Positions 6,658 through 13,972 of a stretch of DNA of 31,085 bases are shown in pieces. Origin of the DNA: Salegentibacter sp. (GTDB taxonomy: Bacteria; Bacteroidota; Bacteroidia; Flavobacteriales; Flavobacteriaceae); contig JAGXIG010000113.1 of assembly GCA_024635815.1 (NCBI GenBank), forward strand, positions 1-31,085. The letters run 5' to 3'. The translations under genes and the position numbers were made by a program. Under the pieces are notes generated by a model, which saw only the letters and a program-made list of their open reading frames with translations, was not told where the DNA came from and made no database searches. How positions within the stretch are numbered: position 1 is the stretch's first letter; every line of letters starts with the position of its first letter.

Positions 6658-7802
6658 TGAAGAAACTCTACCTGTTAGACGATGCGATTATTTCTCCATT
6701 GGGATTTTCTACCGAAGAAAATATCCAGTCAATTCGTGAGGGAGACTCAGGTTTAAAGCTTCAGCAACGACCAGAAATTACCGAAAACCCGTTTTTTACC
6801 GGAATTATTGATGAAACTCTTTTAAACCAGGCTTTTTCAGAAATTGGATCTTCTGAAAAATTTACCAAGTTGGAAAAATTGATTACCCTGGCAGTAAAGC
6901 TAATTCTGGATAAAAATAAAAACCTGGACCCAACGAAAACCGCCTTAATTATTGCTACCACCAAAGGGAACATTGATCTTTTAAAAGAACCCGGAGGTTT
7001 TCCTATAAATCGTTTAAAATTAAGTGAATTAGGAAAAGTTGTTGCCAATTTTTTCGGTTTTGCACAAACTCCTATAATTGTTTCCAATGCTTGTATTTCC
7101 GGAGGCTTAGGACTTGCCGTAGCGAGAAGACTGGGGAATTCAGAAAAAATAAAGAATGCTATTGTTGTAGGAGCTGATCTGGTGAGTGATTTTGTGATTT
7201 CTGGATTCAATTCTTTCCAGGCATTAAGCACCAAAGCCTGTAAGCCTTTCTCAAAAGATCGTGATGGAATTAGCCTGGGAGAAGCCTCAGCAGCTATTTT
7301 GGTAAGTACTGAAAAACCCGAGATTTCAAATGTTATCAGTTTGATTGGTGATGCTTCAGCAAATGATGCCAACCATATTTCAGGACCTTCCCGGACCGGC
7401 GAAGGGCTGTACAAGAGTATTCAAAATGCATTAAAAGAAGCTTCTATTTTCGCAGAAGAAATCGGGTTTTTATCGGCTCACGGCACGGCAACCGTATATA
7501 ATGATGAAATGGAAAGTATGGCTTTTCACAGGTCTGCTTTACAGAAAACACCACTTCATAGTTTAAAGGGTTTCTACGGGCATACGCTGGGTGCTTCGGC
7601 TTTAATAGAAAGTATTATCACCAAACATTCGATGCTGAATAATGAAATATTTGCTTCTAAAAATTTCGAAGAACTTGGAGTTTCAAAGCCTTTAAATGTT
7701 ATTCAGAAAAATGAGAAAAAAGAAATAAGGTATGCTCTAAAAACCGCTTCCGGATTTGGCGGTTGTAATTTAGCTCTGGTTTTTAAAGCAGAAAAGCAAT
7801 AA
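6657..7802 (+). CDS. 3-oxoacyl-ACP synthase (KAS I/II type), first of the cluster
   Basis: 381 aa from ATG 6657, which overlaps the preceding stop (TAATG). The frame stays open back to 6630, but that start lies inside the thioesterase gene and adds residues not matching KS N-termini. The active-site triad is complete: C146 in SNACISGG, H275 in SAHGTAT, H309 in YGHTLGA. SLGEASAAIL and ASGFGGCNLALVF are other KS blocks. It condenses malonyl-ACP with an acyl or aryl starter. With two further KS-type proteins nearby it may do priming or early condensations, while the pair at 8660/9840 elongates. Confidence 0.84.
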   Translation: MKKLYLLDDAIISPLGFSTEENIQSIREGDSGLKLQQRPEITENPFFTGIIDETLLNQAFSEIGSSEKFTKLEKLITLAVKLILDKNKNLDPTKTALIIATTKGNIDLLKEPGGFPINRLKLSELGKVVANFFGFAQTPIIVSNACISGGLGLAVARRLGNSEKIKNAIVVGADLVSDFVISGFNSFQALSTKACKPFSKDRDGISLGEASAAILVSTEKPEISNVISLIGDASANDANHISGPSRTGEGLYKSIQNALKEASIFAEEIGFLSAHGTATVYNDEMESMAFHRSALQKTPLHSLKGFYGHTLGASALIESIITKHSMLNNEIFASKNFEELGVSKPLNVIQKNEKKEIRYALKTASGFGGCNLALVFKAEKQ

Positions 7803-7803
7803 G

Positions 7804-8418
7804 ATGTCAAATCAATTTCACATACAGAATTGGGTGAAGATTAAAAATGGTGAAATTTTTAATTCAGAGAAATGGATTTTTGATTCTACAGAAAAGGAAC
7901 TCAACCTTTTTCTAAAGGCGTGTTATGATTTTTTAGATGTGAAATATCCTAAATTTCATAAAATGGACGGACTATCGAAAATGGGAATTCTGGCTTCTGA
8001 AATTATTTTTAGAAAAAATAAACCAACAGAAGACACCGCCCTGGTAATCTCTAACAATGCCTCCAGCCTGGAAATCGACAGGCAATTTCAAGAAAGCACA
8101 GAAACCTTTGCGTCCCCTTCGCTTTTCGTTTATACCCTGCCAAATATCGTATTGGGTGAAATAAGCATTAGATATAAACTGCAAAGTGAGAATGCTTTTT
8201 TCGTTTCGGAAGATTTTAATGCTAAATTGCTTAAAGATTACACCGAATCTTTATTGATTTCAGGAAAAAGTCACCAGGTGCTTTCTGGGTGGATAGACTT
8301 GCAAAATGGCGAATATGATGTATTTTTGTGCTTGGTTTCAAAGGAGAGAAATATTCCATTTTCCGAAGAAAACCTCAGAAAATTATATTGCGCTGAAAAT
8401 GACAAACCTACACACTGA
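7804..8418 (+). CDS. Ketosynthase-like half-domain protein (beta-ketoacyl synthase N-terminal-like)
   Basis: 204 aa, about half a KS. KYPKFHKMDGLSKMGILASEIIF and TALVISNNASSLEIDRQFQ resemble the N-terminal KS segment containing the (M)DRxxxxALxAxxxAL and G(V/T)xxGG regions, and SPSLFVYTLPNIVLGEISIRYKLQSENAFF resembles the stretch leading to the active site, where the cysteine is replaced (SENAFF). The C-terminal half with both histidines is absent. It fits the stand-alone ketoacyl-synt_2 type proteins seen in aryl-polyene clusters; function unknown, perhaps an accessory or scaffold of the KS complex. It starts 1 nt after the KS gene and its 3' end overlaps the ACP gene by 20 nt. Confidence 0.65.
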   Translation: MSNQFHIQNWVKIKNGEIFNSEKWIFDSTEKELNLFLKACYDFLDVKYPKFHKMDGLSKMGILASEIIFRKNKPTEDTALVISNNASSLEIDRQFQESTETFASPSLFVYTLPNIVLGEISIRYKLQSENAFFVSEDFNAKLLKDYTESLLISGKSHQVLSGWIDLQNGEYDVFLCLVSKERNIPFSEENLRKLYCAENDKPTH

Positions 8419-8656
8419 ACTTAAAGAAAGTATCATCGAGCAACTTAACCTGGAAGATATGGATCCTGCTGATATAAGCAACGACGAACCGCTTTTTGGC
8501 GACGGTCTTGGCCTGGATTCTATCGACGCCCTGGAGCTTATTGTGCTTTTGGAAAAAGATTACGGGATTAAACTCACCGATCCTGCCCAGGGAAAAGAAA
8601 TATTTGTTTCTATAAACCAAATGGCTCAATTTATTGAAGAAAACCGAACCAAATAA
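8399..8656 (+). CDS. Acyl carrier protein of the pigment pathway
   Basis: 85 aa from ATG 8399, overlapping the previous gene by 20 nt. The frame is open upstream to 8306, but that part only reads the other gene out of frame. GLGLDSIDALELIVLLEKDYGI is the carrier motif; S41 would carry the 4'-phosphopantetheine. The charge is acidic, and DSID instead of DSLD matches the ACPs of aryl-polyene type II systems. It should carry the coumaroyl starter and growing polyene. Only one ACP is visible here, whereas aryl-polyene clusters often have two. Confidence 0.9.
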   Translation: MTNLHTELKESIIEQLNLEDMDPADISNDEPLFGDGLGLDSIDALELIVLLEKDYGIKLTDPAQGKEIFVSINQMAQFIEENRTK

Positions 8657-8659
8657 TTT

Positions 8660-9850
8660 ATGAATAAAGGTGTTGCCGTTACCGGAATGGGGATTTTCTC
8701 TGCTATTGGCAACAACACTGCGGCAAATTATCGCTCTTTAATTTTAGGAAAACACGGAATTTCTTCTTCTGAAATTCTTGAAACGATCCACAAAAATTTA
8801 CCGGTTGCGGAAATTAAGATTTCTAACGAATCGCTCGCTGAAGATTTAAACCTTCCCGAAAATCATAGTTTTTCACGGGCTGCTTTATTGGGTGCATTTG
8901 CCGTAAAGGAAGCGGTTACGCAATCTAGTTTGAAAATCGACAACGAGACCGGCTTTATTACTGGAACCAGCGTTGGCGGAATGGATGCTACCGAAACCTA
9001 TTTTAAAGATTTCACAGAAGGAAAAACCGATAACAACCGATTTATACGCGCGCAACACCCCGGCTTTACTACGGAAAAAATCGCTGAATATTTCGGGATT
9101 ACCGAATTTGTAAGTACAATAAGCACTGCCTGTTCTTCAGGAGCTAACGCAATTATGCTGGGAGCCAGGATGATTAAAGCCGGAAAACTAAAGCGTGTGA
9201 TTGTGGGCGGAACAGATTGTCTTACCAAATTCACCCTCAATGGATTTAATTCTTTAATGATTTTATCTGATGAACAATGCAAACCGTTTGATGAAAACAG
9301 AAATGGTTTAAATTTAGGCGAAGGCGCTGCATATCTAGTTTTAGAAGGCGAAGAAGAATTAAATGGAAAACCGGTTTTAGGAAGGATTTCGGGATATGGG
9401 AATGCCAATGATGCATTCCATCAAACCGCTTCTTCAGAAAATGGGGAAGGGGCATTTTTAGCAATGAAAAAAGCTTTAAAAACTGCCGGAATTTCTTCGG
9501 AAAACATAGATTATATCAACGCCCACGGTACCGCCACCAGGAATAATGATAGTGCAGAAACTGAAGCTCTAAAAAGAATTTTTGCTAAAAATTTACCTGA
9601 TTTTAGCTCTACCAAAGCTTTTACCGGACATACTTTAGCCGCGGCGGGAGCTTTGGAAGCTGTTTATAGTTTGCTATCGCTCCAAAATCAACAGGTATTT
9701 CCTAATCTCAACTTTTCTGATCCAATGCAAAGTTCTGGTTTTACACCGATGACTAATTTGAAGGAAAAACCGATTAATTATGTATTATCAAATTCCTTCG
9801 GGTTTGGCGGGAATTGTACGTCCTTAATTTTTAGTAAAAATGAGGGATAA
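8660..9850 (+). CDS. 3-oxoacyl-ACP synthase (catalytic KS-alpha of the elongating pair)
   Basis: 396 aa. VAVTGMGIFSAIGNN opens a standard KAS II fold. The triad is intact: C158 in STACSSGANA, H289 in NAHGTAT, H324 in TGHTLAAAGALEA. NLGEGAAYLVLE and SNSFGFGGNCTSLIF complete it. It should catalyse decarboxylative condensation of malonyl-ACP with the aryl-polyenyl chain. It starts 3 nt after the ACP stop and overlaps the next KS-like gene by 11 nt, which suggests equal synthesis and a KS-alpha/KS-beta complex like the heterocomplex reported for ApeO and ApeC in aryl-polyene synthesis (recalled, not checked). Confidence 0.88.
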   Translation: MNKGVAVTGMGIFSAIGNNTAANYRSLILGKHGISSSEILETIHKNLPVAEIKISNESLAEDLNLPENHSFSRAALLGAFAVKEAVTQSSLKIDNETGFITGTSVGGMDATETYFKDFTEGKTDNNRFIRAQHPGFTTEKIAEYFGITEFVSTISTACSSGANAIMLGARMIKAGKLKRVIVGGTDCLTKFTLNGFNSLMILSDEQCKPFDENRNGLNLGEGAAYLVLEGEEELNGKPVLGRISGYGNANDAFHQTASSENGEGAFLAMKKALKTAGISSENIDYINAHGTATRNNDSAETEALKRIFAKNLPDFSSTKAFTGHTLAAAGALEAVYSLLSLQNQQVFPNLNFSDPMQSSGFTPMTNLKEKPINYVLSNSFGFGGNCTSLIFSKNEG

Positions 9851-10904
9851 AATCTATATCAACGGAATTGGGAGTATTTCGGGGCAGGAGGAAGATTTAT
9901 TTTCCGAAGGGTTTGCAAGTACTTATTATGAAAATATTTTCCCTGCAATTTCACCAAATTACAAAGAGTTTATAAAACCTATGGCTTTAAGACGAATGTC
10001 TAAAGCTATAAAAATGGGAATTACTTCAGCTAAAATTGCTTTAAATGAAGCTGAAATTGAAGTTCCCGATGGAATAATTACCGGTACCGGGGAAGGCTGC
10101 AAACAGGATACTGAGAAATTCCTGGAAAATATGCTGAACCAGAATGAAAAATTATTAACGCCCACTTCATTTATTCAATCTACACATAACACAATTGGCG
10201 GGCAAATCGCTTTAAATTTGGGATGTAATAATTATAATGTGACTTATACCCAAAATTCTGTTTCGCTGGAAACCGCTTTGTTGGATGCCCAAATGCAGTT
10301 TGATGAGAATCCAGAAATAAATTCAATTTTGGTTGGGGGAGTAGATGAAATTTCAGAAAAAATCACTTCATTCAGAAAACTTGATGGGCAATTAAAATCA
10401 GTTCCAATTAAAAATCTGGATTTACTGAAAGAACATTCAACGGGTACGATTACTTCAGAAGGCGCACACTTTTTTGCTCTTTCAAATAAAAGAAAAGAAA
10501 ATACCTATGCTAAATTTCAAAGTGTTTCTATTAAAAACATCATTCAGCAGCAAAACATTAATGAAGAAATCCAAGCTTTTTTAAAAACAAATAAACTGGA
10601 TCCAGCTCATATAGACACGGTGATTTTAGGTGTGAATGGAGATAATCGGTACGATCATTTTTATAAAAATCTTCAGCAAAAACTGTTTAAAAATACCATC
10701 CAACTAGCCTATAAACATTTAGTTGGCGATTTTGATACAGCTTCGGGTTATGCGATTTACCTGGCTGCTAACATTCTTAAATCCGGTAAAATACCTTCAG
10801 TTCTCAAATTAAACAACATAGAAAGTAAAGCCCCAAAAAATATTCTTATTTACAATCAGTATCTTGGCAGAGATCACAGTTTAATTCTACTCAGTGCAGT
10901 TTAA
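9840..10904 (+). CDS. Ketosynthase-like chain-length-factor protein without active-site residues (KS-beta)
   Basis: 354 aa with a KS-type fold: MRDKIYINGIGSIS at the front, GGVDEISEK mid-chain, VGDFDTASGYAIYLAANIL near the end. All three catalytic positions are changed by my alignment: cysteine to N139 (TYTQNSVS), first histidine to N266 (GVNGDNR), second histidine to D297 (VGDFDT). It therefore cannot work alone as a condensing enzyme. Partnership with the intact KS encoded immediately upstream (11-nt overlap) is the natural reading, with a role in chain length or stability like type II PKS chain-length factors. The residue alignment is by eye. Confidence 0.78.
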   Translation: MRDKIYINGIGSISGQEEDLFSEGFASTYYENIFPAISPNYKEFIKPMALRRMSKAIKMGITSAKIALNEAEIEVPDGIITGTGEGCKQDTEKFLENMLNQNEKLLTPTSFIQSTHNTIGGQIALNLGCNNYNVTYTQNSVSLETALLDAQMQFDENPEINSILVGGVDEISEKITSFRKLDGQLKSVPIKNLDLLKEHSTGTITSEGAHFFALSNKRKENTYAKFQSVSIKNIIQQQNINEEIQAFLKTNKLDPAHIDTVILGVNGDNRYDHFYKNLQQKLFKNTIQLAYKHLVGDFDTASGYAIYLAANILKSGKIPSVLKLNNIESKAPKNILIYNQYLGRDHSLILLSAV

Positions 10905-11664
10905 AATTATAAATACAGTTATTGTCCTGCTGCTTTGTGCTGCTTTAGTACTAGCATTTTTTGGTTTTGCTTCATTTTGGTACGTACTGATATTTATCGT
11001 TTTCTACCTGCTTTTTTTGCTTACAGTGTCTACCAATGTTCGGTTTAATTTTTTTGTAAAATCAATTAGTGAAAACCGAAAAATTAAAAACAAACAAATC
11101 GCCATTACCTTTGATGATGGTCCGGTAGGAAATACATTGGAAATTTTAAAGGTACTAGAAAAATACAATGTAAAAGCCGGGTTTTTCTGCATTGGGAAAA
11201 ATATAAAAGATCACCCTGAAATTTTCAGAAAAATTATTGAAGAAGAACATTTGGTTGGCAATCATACTTATAGTCATACCAGAAAAATGGGCGCTTTAAG
11301 TGTTTCTACTATTATAAGGGAAATTGAAGATTGTAACAGAATAGCCGAAGAAACAGCAGGAATAAAAATGAAGCTCTTCAGGCCGCCATTCGGAATTGTA
11401 AGTCCGAAAACCCAAAAGGCCCTTCAAGGAACCGGGATGCAATCTATAGGTTGGAGCATTAGGTCTTTTGATGCGGTGCTTTCTTCAGAAGAAATTATTT
11501 TAAATAGAATAAAAAAAAGGCTTAAACCGGGAGCGGTTATCCTTTTGCACGATAATAATGCTAAAACCGTCAATATACTGGAACAGTTGTTGCTATTTTT
11601 GAAAAATAATCAATATGAGGTGGTAAGACCTGATAAATTACTGGAAATCAATGCGTATTCTTAA
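10894..11664 (+). CDS. Membrane-anchored polysaccharide deacetylase (NodB/CE4) family protein
   Basis: 256 aa from GTG 10894, overlapping the preceding gene by 11 nt. Two hydrophobic segments (about 4-46) anchor it; the NodB domain follows. AITFDDGP has D74/D75, GNHTYSH gives H124 and H128 as metal ligands, and FRPPFG and ILLHDN are the later motifs, so the CE4 site looks intact. Members remove acetyl groups from N-acetylglucosamine-type sugars or other amides and esters. In flexirubin loci its substrate is unknown; modification of a sugar carrier of the pigment would suit the GT2 gene downstream. Function within the pathway inferred. Confidence 0.78.
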   Translation: MQFKIINTVIVLLLCAALVLAFFGFASFWYVLIFIVFYLLFLLTVSTNVRFNFFVKSISENRKIKNKQIAITFDDGPVGNTLEILKVLEKYNVKAGFFCIGKNIKDHPEIFRKIIEEEHLVGNHTYSHTRKMGALSVSTIIREIEDCNRIAEETAGIKMKLFRPPFGIVSPKTQKALQGTGMQSIGWSIRSFDAVLSSEEIILNRIKKRLKPGAVILLHDNNAKTVNILEQLLLFLKNNQYEVVRPDKLLEINAYS

Positions 11665-12271
11665 TATTCTATTATTGTTTTTAAGCCTGAATTTGGCCGG
11701 TCAGGAAGAGCTTTCTAAAGAGGAAATTTCTCTATTTCAGGAGGAGATGATGACTAAAGCTAACGAGCTCACCACCTTGGAAGCCGACTTTATTCAGACC
11801 AAGAAAATTGAAATGATCACAGACGAATCTGTGAGCCGCGGCAAACTTTATTACCAGAATCCTGAGAAATTAAAATGGGAATATGCCGAGCCTCAGGATT
11901 ATGTAATTCTTTTTATAGAAGGTGAGCTGCATATAGATGATGCCGGCGATAAAAGCGTGAGAAATACCAGATCTAACAAACTTTTTGATAAAATTGCCAA
12001 ACTTATTACAGGAAGTGTGAACGGAAAATTGCTTCAGGATAATGAGAATTTTGATATTTCCTATACCCGTGAAAATAACCTGATTTCTGCTTTAATAATT
12101 CCGAAAGATAAAAATTTAAAAGCGATGTTTGCTGAAATTCACTTATCCTTTAATGGAGAGAATATCGTGGAACAGGTTGATTTAAAGGAGGAAGTCGGGG
12201 ATATGACGACTATTGAGTTTAGCAATATTAAAATTAACCAGGAAATACCGGCTAGAGTTTTTGAACCATAA
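11651..12271 (+). CDS. LolA-like periplasmic lipoprotein carrier protein
   Basis: 206 aa, overlapping the deacetylase gene by 14 nt. Residues 1-17 (MRILNILLLFLSLNLAG) form a signal peptide. The mature part matches the LolA-like fold: LEADFIQTKKIEMI, SRGKLYYQNPEKLKWEY and the late MTTIEFSNIKIN strands. LolA carries lipoproteins across the periplasm. The copy inside the pigment operon more likely carries the lipophilic pigment or a conjugate from the exporter to the outer membrane, where flexirubins are found. The specialised role is inferred from context; a housekeeping lolA cannot be excluded. Confidence 0.8.
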   Translation: MRILNILLLFLSLNLAGQEELSKEEISLFQEEMMTKANELTTLEADFIQTKKIEMITDESVSRGKLYYQNPEKLKWEYAEPQDYVILFIEGELHIDDAGDKSVRNTRSNKLFDKIAKLITGSVNGKLLQDNENFDISYTRENNLISALIIPKDKNLKAMFAEIHLSFNGENIVEQVDLKEEVGDMTTIEFSNIKINQEIPARVFEP

Positions 12272-12340
12272 AATCCTCCTGAAAACTTAAATTCCTGAAT
12301 TTTCTGCTTAATTTAGTAAGACACCAATACCAGCCAATAA

Positions 12341-12712
12341 ATGTTATTAAAGAATTTTTATTCAGTATTAAATTCTTCCGAAGAAAACGGAAAACAACTT
12401 ACCCAGATAAAAATTAATAAGGATCACGAGATTTACGAGGGGCATTTTCCTGGCAGGCCGGTAACTCCCGGCGTCATTTTAATTAATTTGTTTAAAGAGG
12501 AAGCCGAGCGTAGGTGTGGATGTAAACTTCAGTTTAAAAAAGGTAATAACGTGAAATTTATGGCCGTGGTAGACCCAAATACCGATGCCGTGCTGAACCT
12601 TGAAACCGAAATCACAGAAGAAAATCAGGAAATTAAACTTAAAGGTATAGCTAAGAATTCTGCCGGTATTTCATTGAAAATCAACTCTCTTTATAAAAAA
12701 GTTGAATCTTAA
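12341..12712 (+). CDS. Hot-dog fold 3-hydroxyacyl-ACP dehydratase subunit, FabZ/ApeI-like
   Basis: 123 aa, shorter than FabZ (about 145). HEIYEGHFPGRPVTPGV (29-45) is the FabZ loop with catalytic H35. The acidic partner normally 14 residues later is N49 (GVILINLFKEEAE), although E53 and E54 are close. It resembles the ApeI dehydratase of aryl-polyene clusters. Together with the ApeP-like protein at 5787, which has the acid but no histidine, it may build one composite active site. The gene sits 69 nt after the LolA-like gene, the gap being AT-rich with only a small AAATTC/GAATTT inverted repeat. Confidence 0.78.
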   Translation: MLLKNFYSVLNSSEENGKQLTQIKINKDHEIYEGHFPGRPVTPGVILINLFKEEAERRCGCKLQFKKGNNVKFMAVVDPNTDAVLNLETEITEENQEIKLKGIAKNSAGISLKINSLYKKVES

Positions 12713-12723
12713 GCTTTCAGAAG

Positions 12724-12753
12724 TTTGTGCTTTACTTTTTAATTTTACTTTTG
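12724..12753 (+). promoter_or_regulatory. Internal Bacteroidota-type promoter before the GT2-DUF2062 gene
   Basis: TTTG (12724-12727), an 18-bp spacer and TACTTTTG (12746-12753) match the TTTG-N19-TAnnTTTG consensus well. It lies in the 60-nt gap before the start at 12773, giving a leader of only 12-15 nt. This would allow the transport half of the operon to be transcribed separately. Confidence 0.6.
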
Positions 12754-12772
12754 CAATTAAAGCCATTATAAT

Positions 12773-13972
12773 TTGAACCAAGAACCCATACATCAGTCCA
12801 GATTTGAAGCTTTAAATTGTTGTATCCTCATTCCTACATACAATAACGAAAAAAGCCTGGCCAGCGTTTTACAGGATTTATTGTTATATACCTCTAACCT
12901 TTTGGTAATTAATGATGGTTCTACAGATGCTACGGAAGAAATTCTGAAGGATTTTTCTGAAATAAATATTCATCATTTTGAAGAAAACCGGGGCAAGGGC
13001 GAAGCTTTAAAACACGGATTTAAAATTGCAGAGGAGCTTGGTTACGAATATGCTATTACCATAGATTCAGACGGGCAGCATTATCCTGATGATCTGGATG
13101 TTTTTCTTAGTCATTTAGAAGAAAAAAGTCCCGATTCTGAAATTTTACTGGTTGGAGATCGCAATATGGGGCAGGATGGAATTCCCGGAAATAGCACCAC
13201 GGGTAATAAATTTTCTAACTTCTGGTTTTTAGTGGTAACCGGCACTCAACTTACCGACACCCAAAGCGGCTATAGGCTTTATCCTTTAAAAGTTATAAAC
13301 CAAATTAAGCTTTATACCAGTAAGTTTGAATTGGAAATCGAGATTATTGTAAAAGCCGCCTGGCGTAAAGTGAAGGTACGAAACGTTCCAATTAAGGTTT
13401 TTTATGAAGAAAACCGCGTAACGCATTTCCGGCCGTTTTGGGATATCACCAGGATTACGCTGCTTTATATCTGGTTTGTTTTAGTGAGTTTTTTCTATAT
13501 CCATCCTCGGGATACGTACCAGGATTTTAGAAAGAAAGGCTATAAGCGTTTCTGGAAAGAAAATATTATTAAAAGTCAGGAACCCGCGCACAAAAAAGCC
13601 GCAGCAATTGCTTTGGGTGTGTTTGTGGGAATTTTACCGTTTTGGGGTTTGCATACTCTACTTGTTTTCAGTTTAGCCGCAATGTTTAAACTGAATAAAG
13701 TTGTGGCATTTTTATTCAGTAATATTAGCATTCCACCATTAATTCCGTTTATTATTTATGCGAGTTACCAGGCCGGGTCTTTACTTACCGGTCGCGGATT
13801 TGCCTGGGAATTAAGACCAGAAGATTTTGATTCGACCGCCGATATTTTTCTTGGTTTATGGCAATATATCATTGGTAGTTTTGCACTAGCAGGAATTGCC
13901 GCCGTACTGCTGTGGATTGTGTTTTATTTCTTATTTTCGGTAACAAACCAAAATCAGGTGGTAAAACCTTAA
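12773..13972 (+). CDS. Glycosyltransferase family 2 fused to a DUF2062 membrane domain
   Basis: 399 aa from TTG 12773: a stop at 12758 and no ATG before the GT domain make TTG the only reasonable start. The GT2 domain (about 15-235) shows CILIPTYNNE, VINDGSTD and the D98-S-D100 metal motif in TIDSDGQH, plus TQSGYR. The C-terminal part (about 275-395) has AAAIALGVFVGILPFWGLHTLL and SNISIPPLIPF, the DUF2062 pattern, with three to four membrane segments. The GT2 part resembles polyprenyl-phosphate sugar transferases. It probably glycosylates a lipid carrier or the pigment at the inner membrane. The next gene starts directly after its stop. Confidence 0.82.
   Translation: MNQEPIHQSRFEALNCCILIPTYNNEKSLASVLQDLLLYTSNLLVINDGSTDATEEILKDFSEINIHHFEENRGKGEALKHGFKIAEELGYEYAITIDSDGQHYPDDLDVFLSHLEEKSPDSEILLVGDRNMGQDGIPGNSTTGNKFSNFWFLVVTGTQLTDTQSGYRLYPLKVINQIKLYTSKFELEIEIIVKAAWRKVKVRNVPIKVFYEENRVTHFRPFWDITRITLLYIWFVLVSFFYIHPRDTYQDFRKKGYKRFWKENIIKSQEPAHKKAAAIALGVFVGILPFWGLHTLLVFSLAAMFKLNKVVAFLFSNISIPPLIPFIIYASYQAGSLLTGRGFAWELRPEDFDSTADIFLGLWQYIIGSFALAGIAAVLLWIVFYFLFSVTNQNQVVKP

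Noticed and set aside
6761..7414. 217-codon minus-strand open frame inside the first ketosynthase
   Set aside because: It is antisense to a gene with a full KS active site, and its product shows no recognisable motif.
8306..8398. Longer start for the ACP
   Set aside because: The added 31 residues only read the upstream gene in another frame; ACPs are about 80-85 aa, matching ATG 8399.
12341..12712. Housekeeping FabZ of fatty acid synthesis
   Set aside because: Too short, lacks the catalytic Glu position, and lies inside the pigment operon rather than beside lpx genes.
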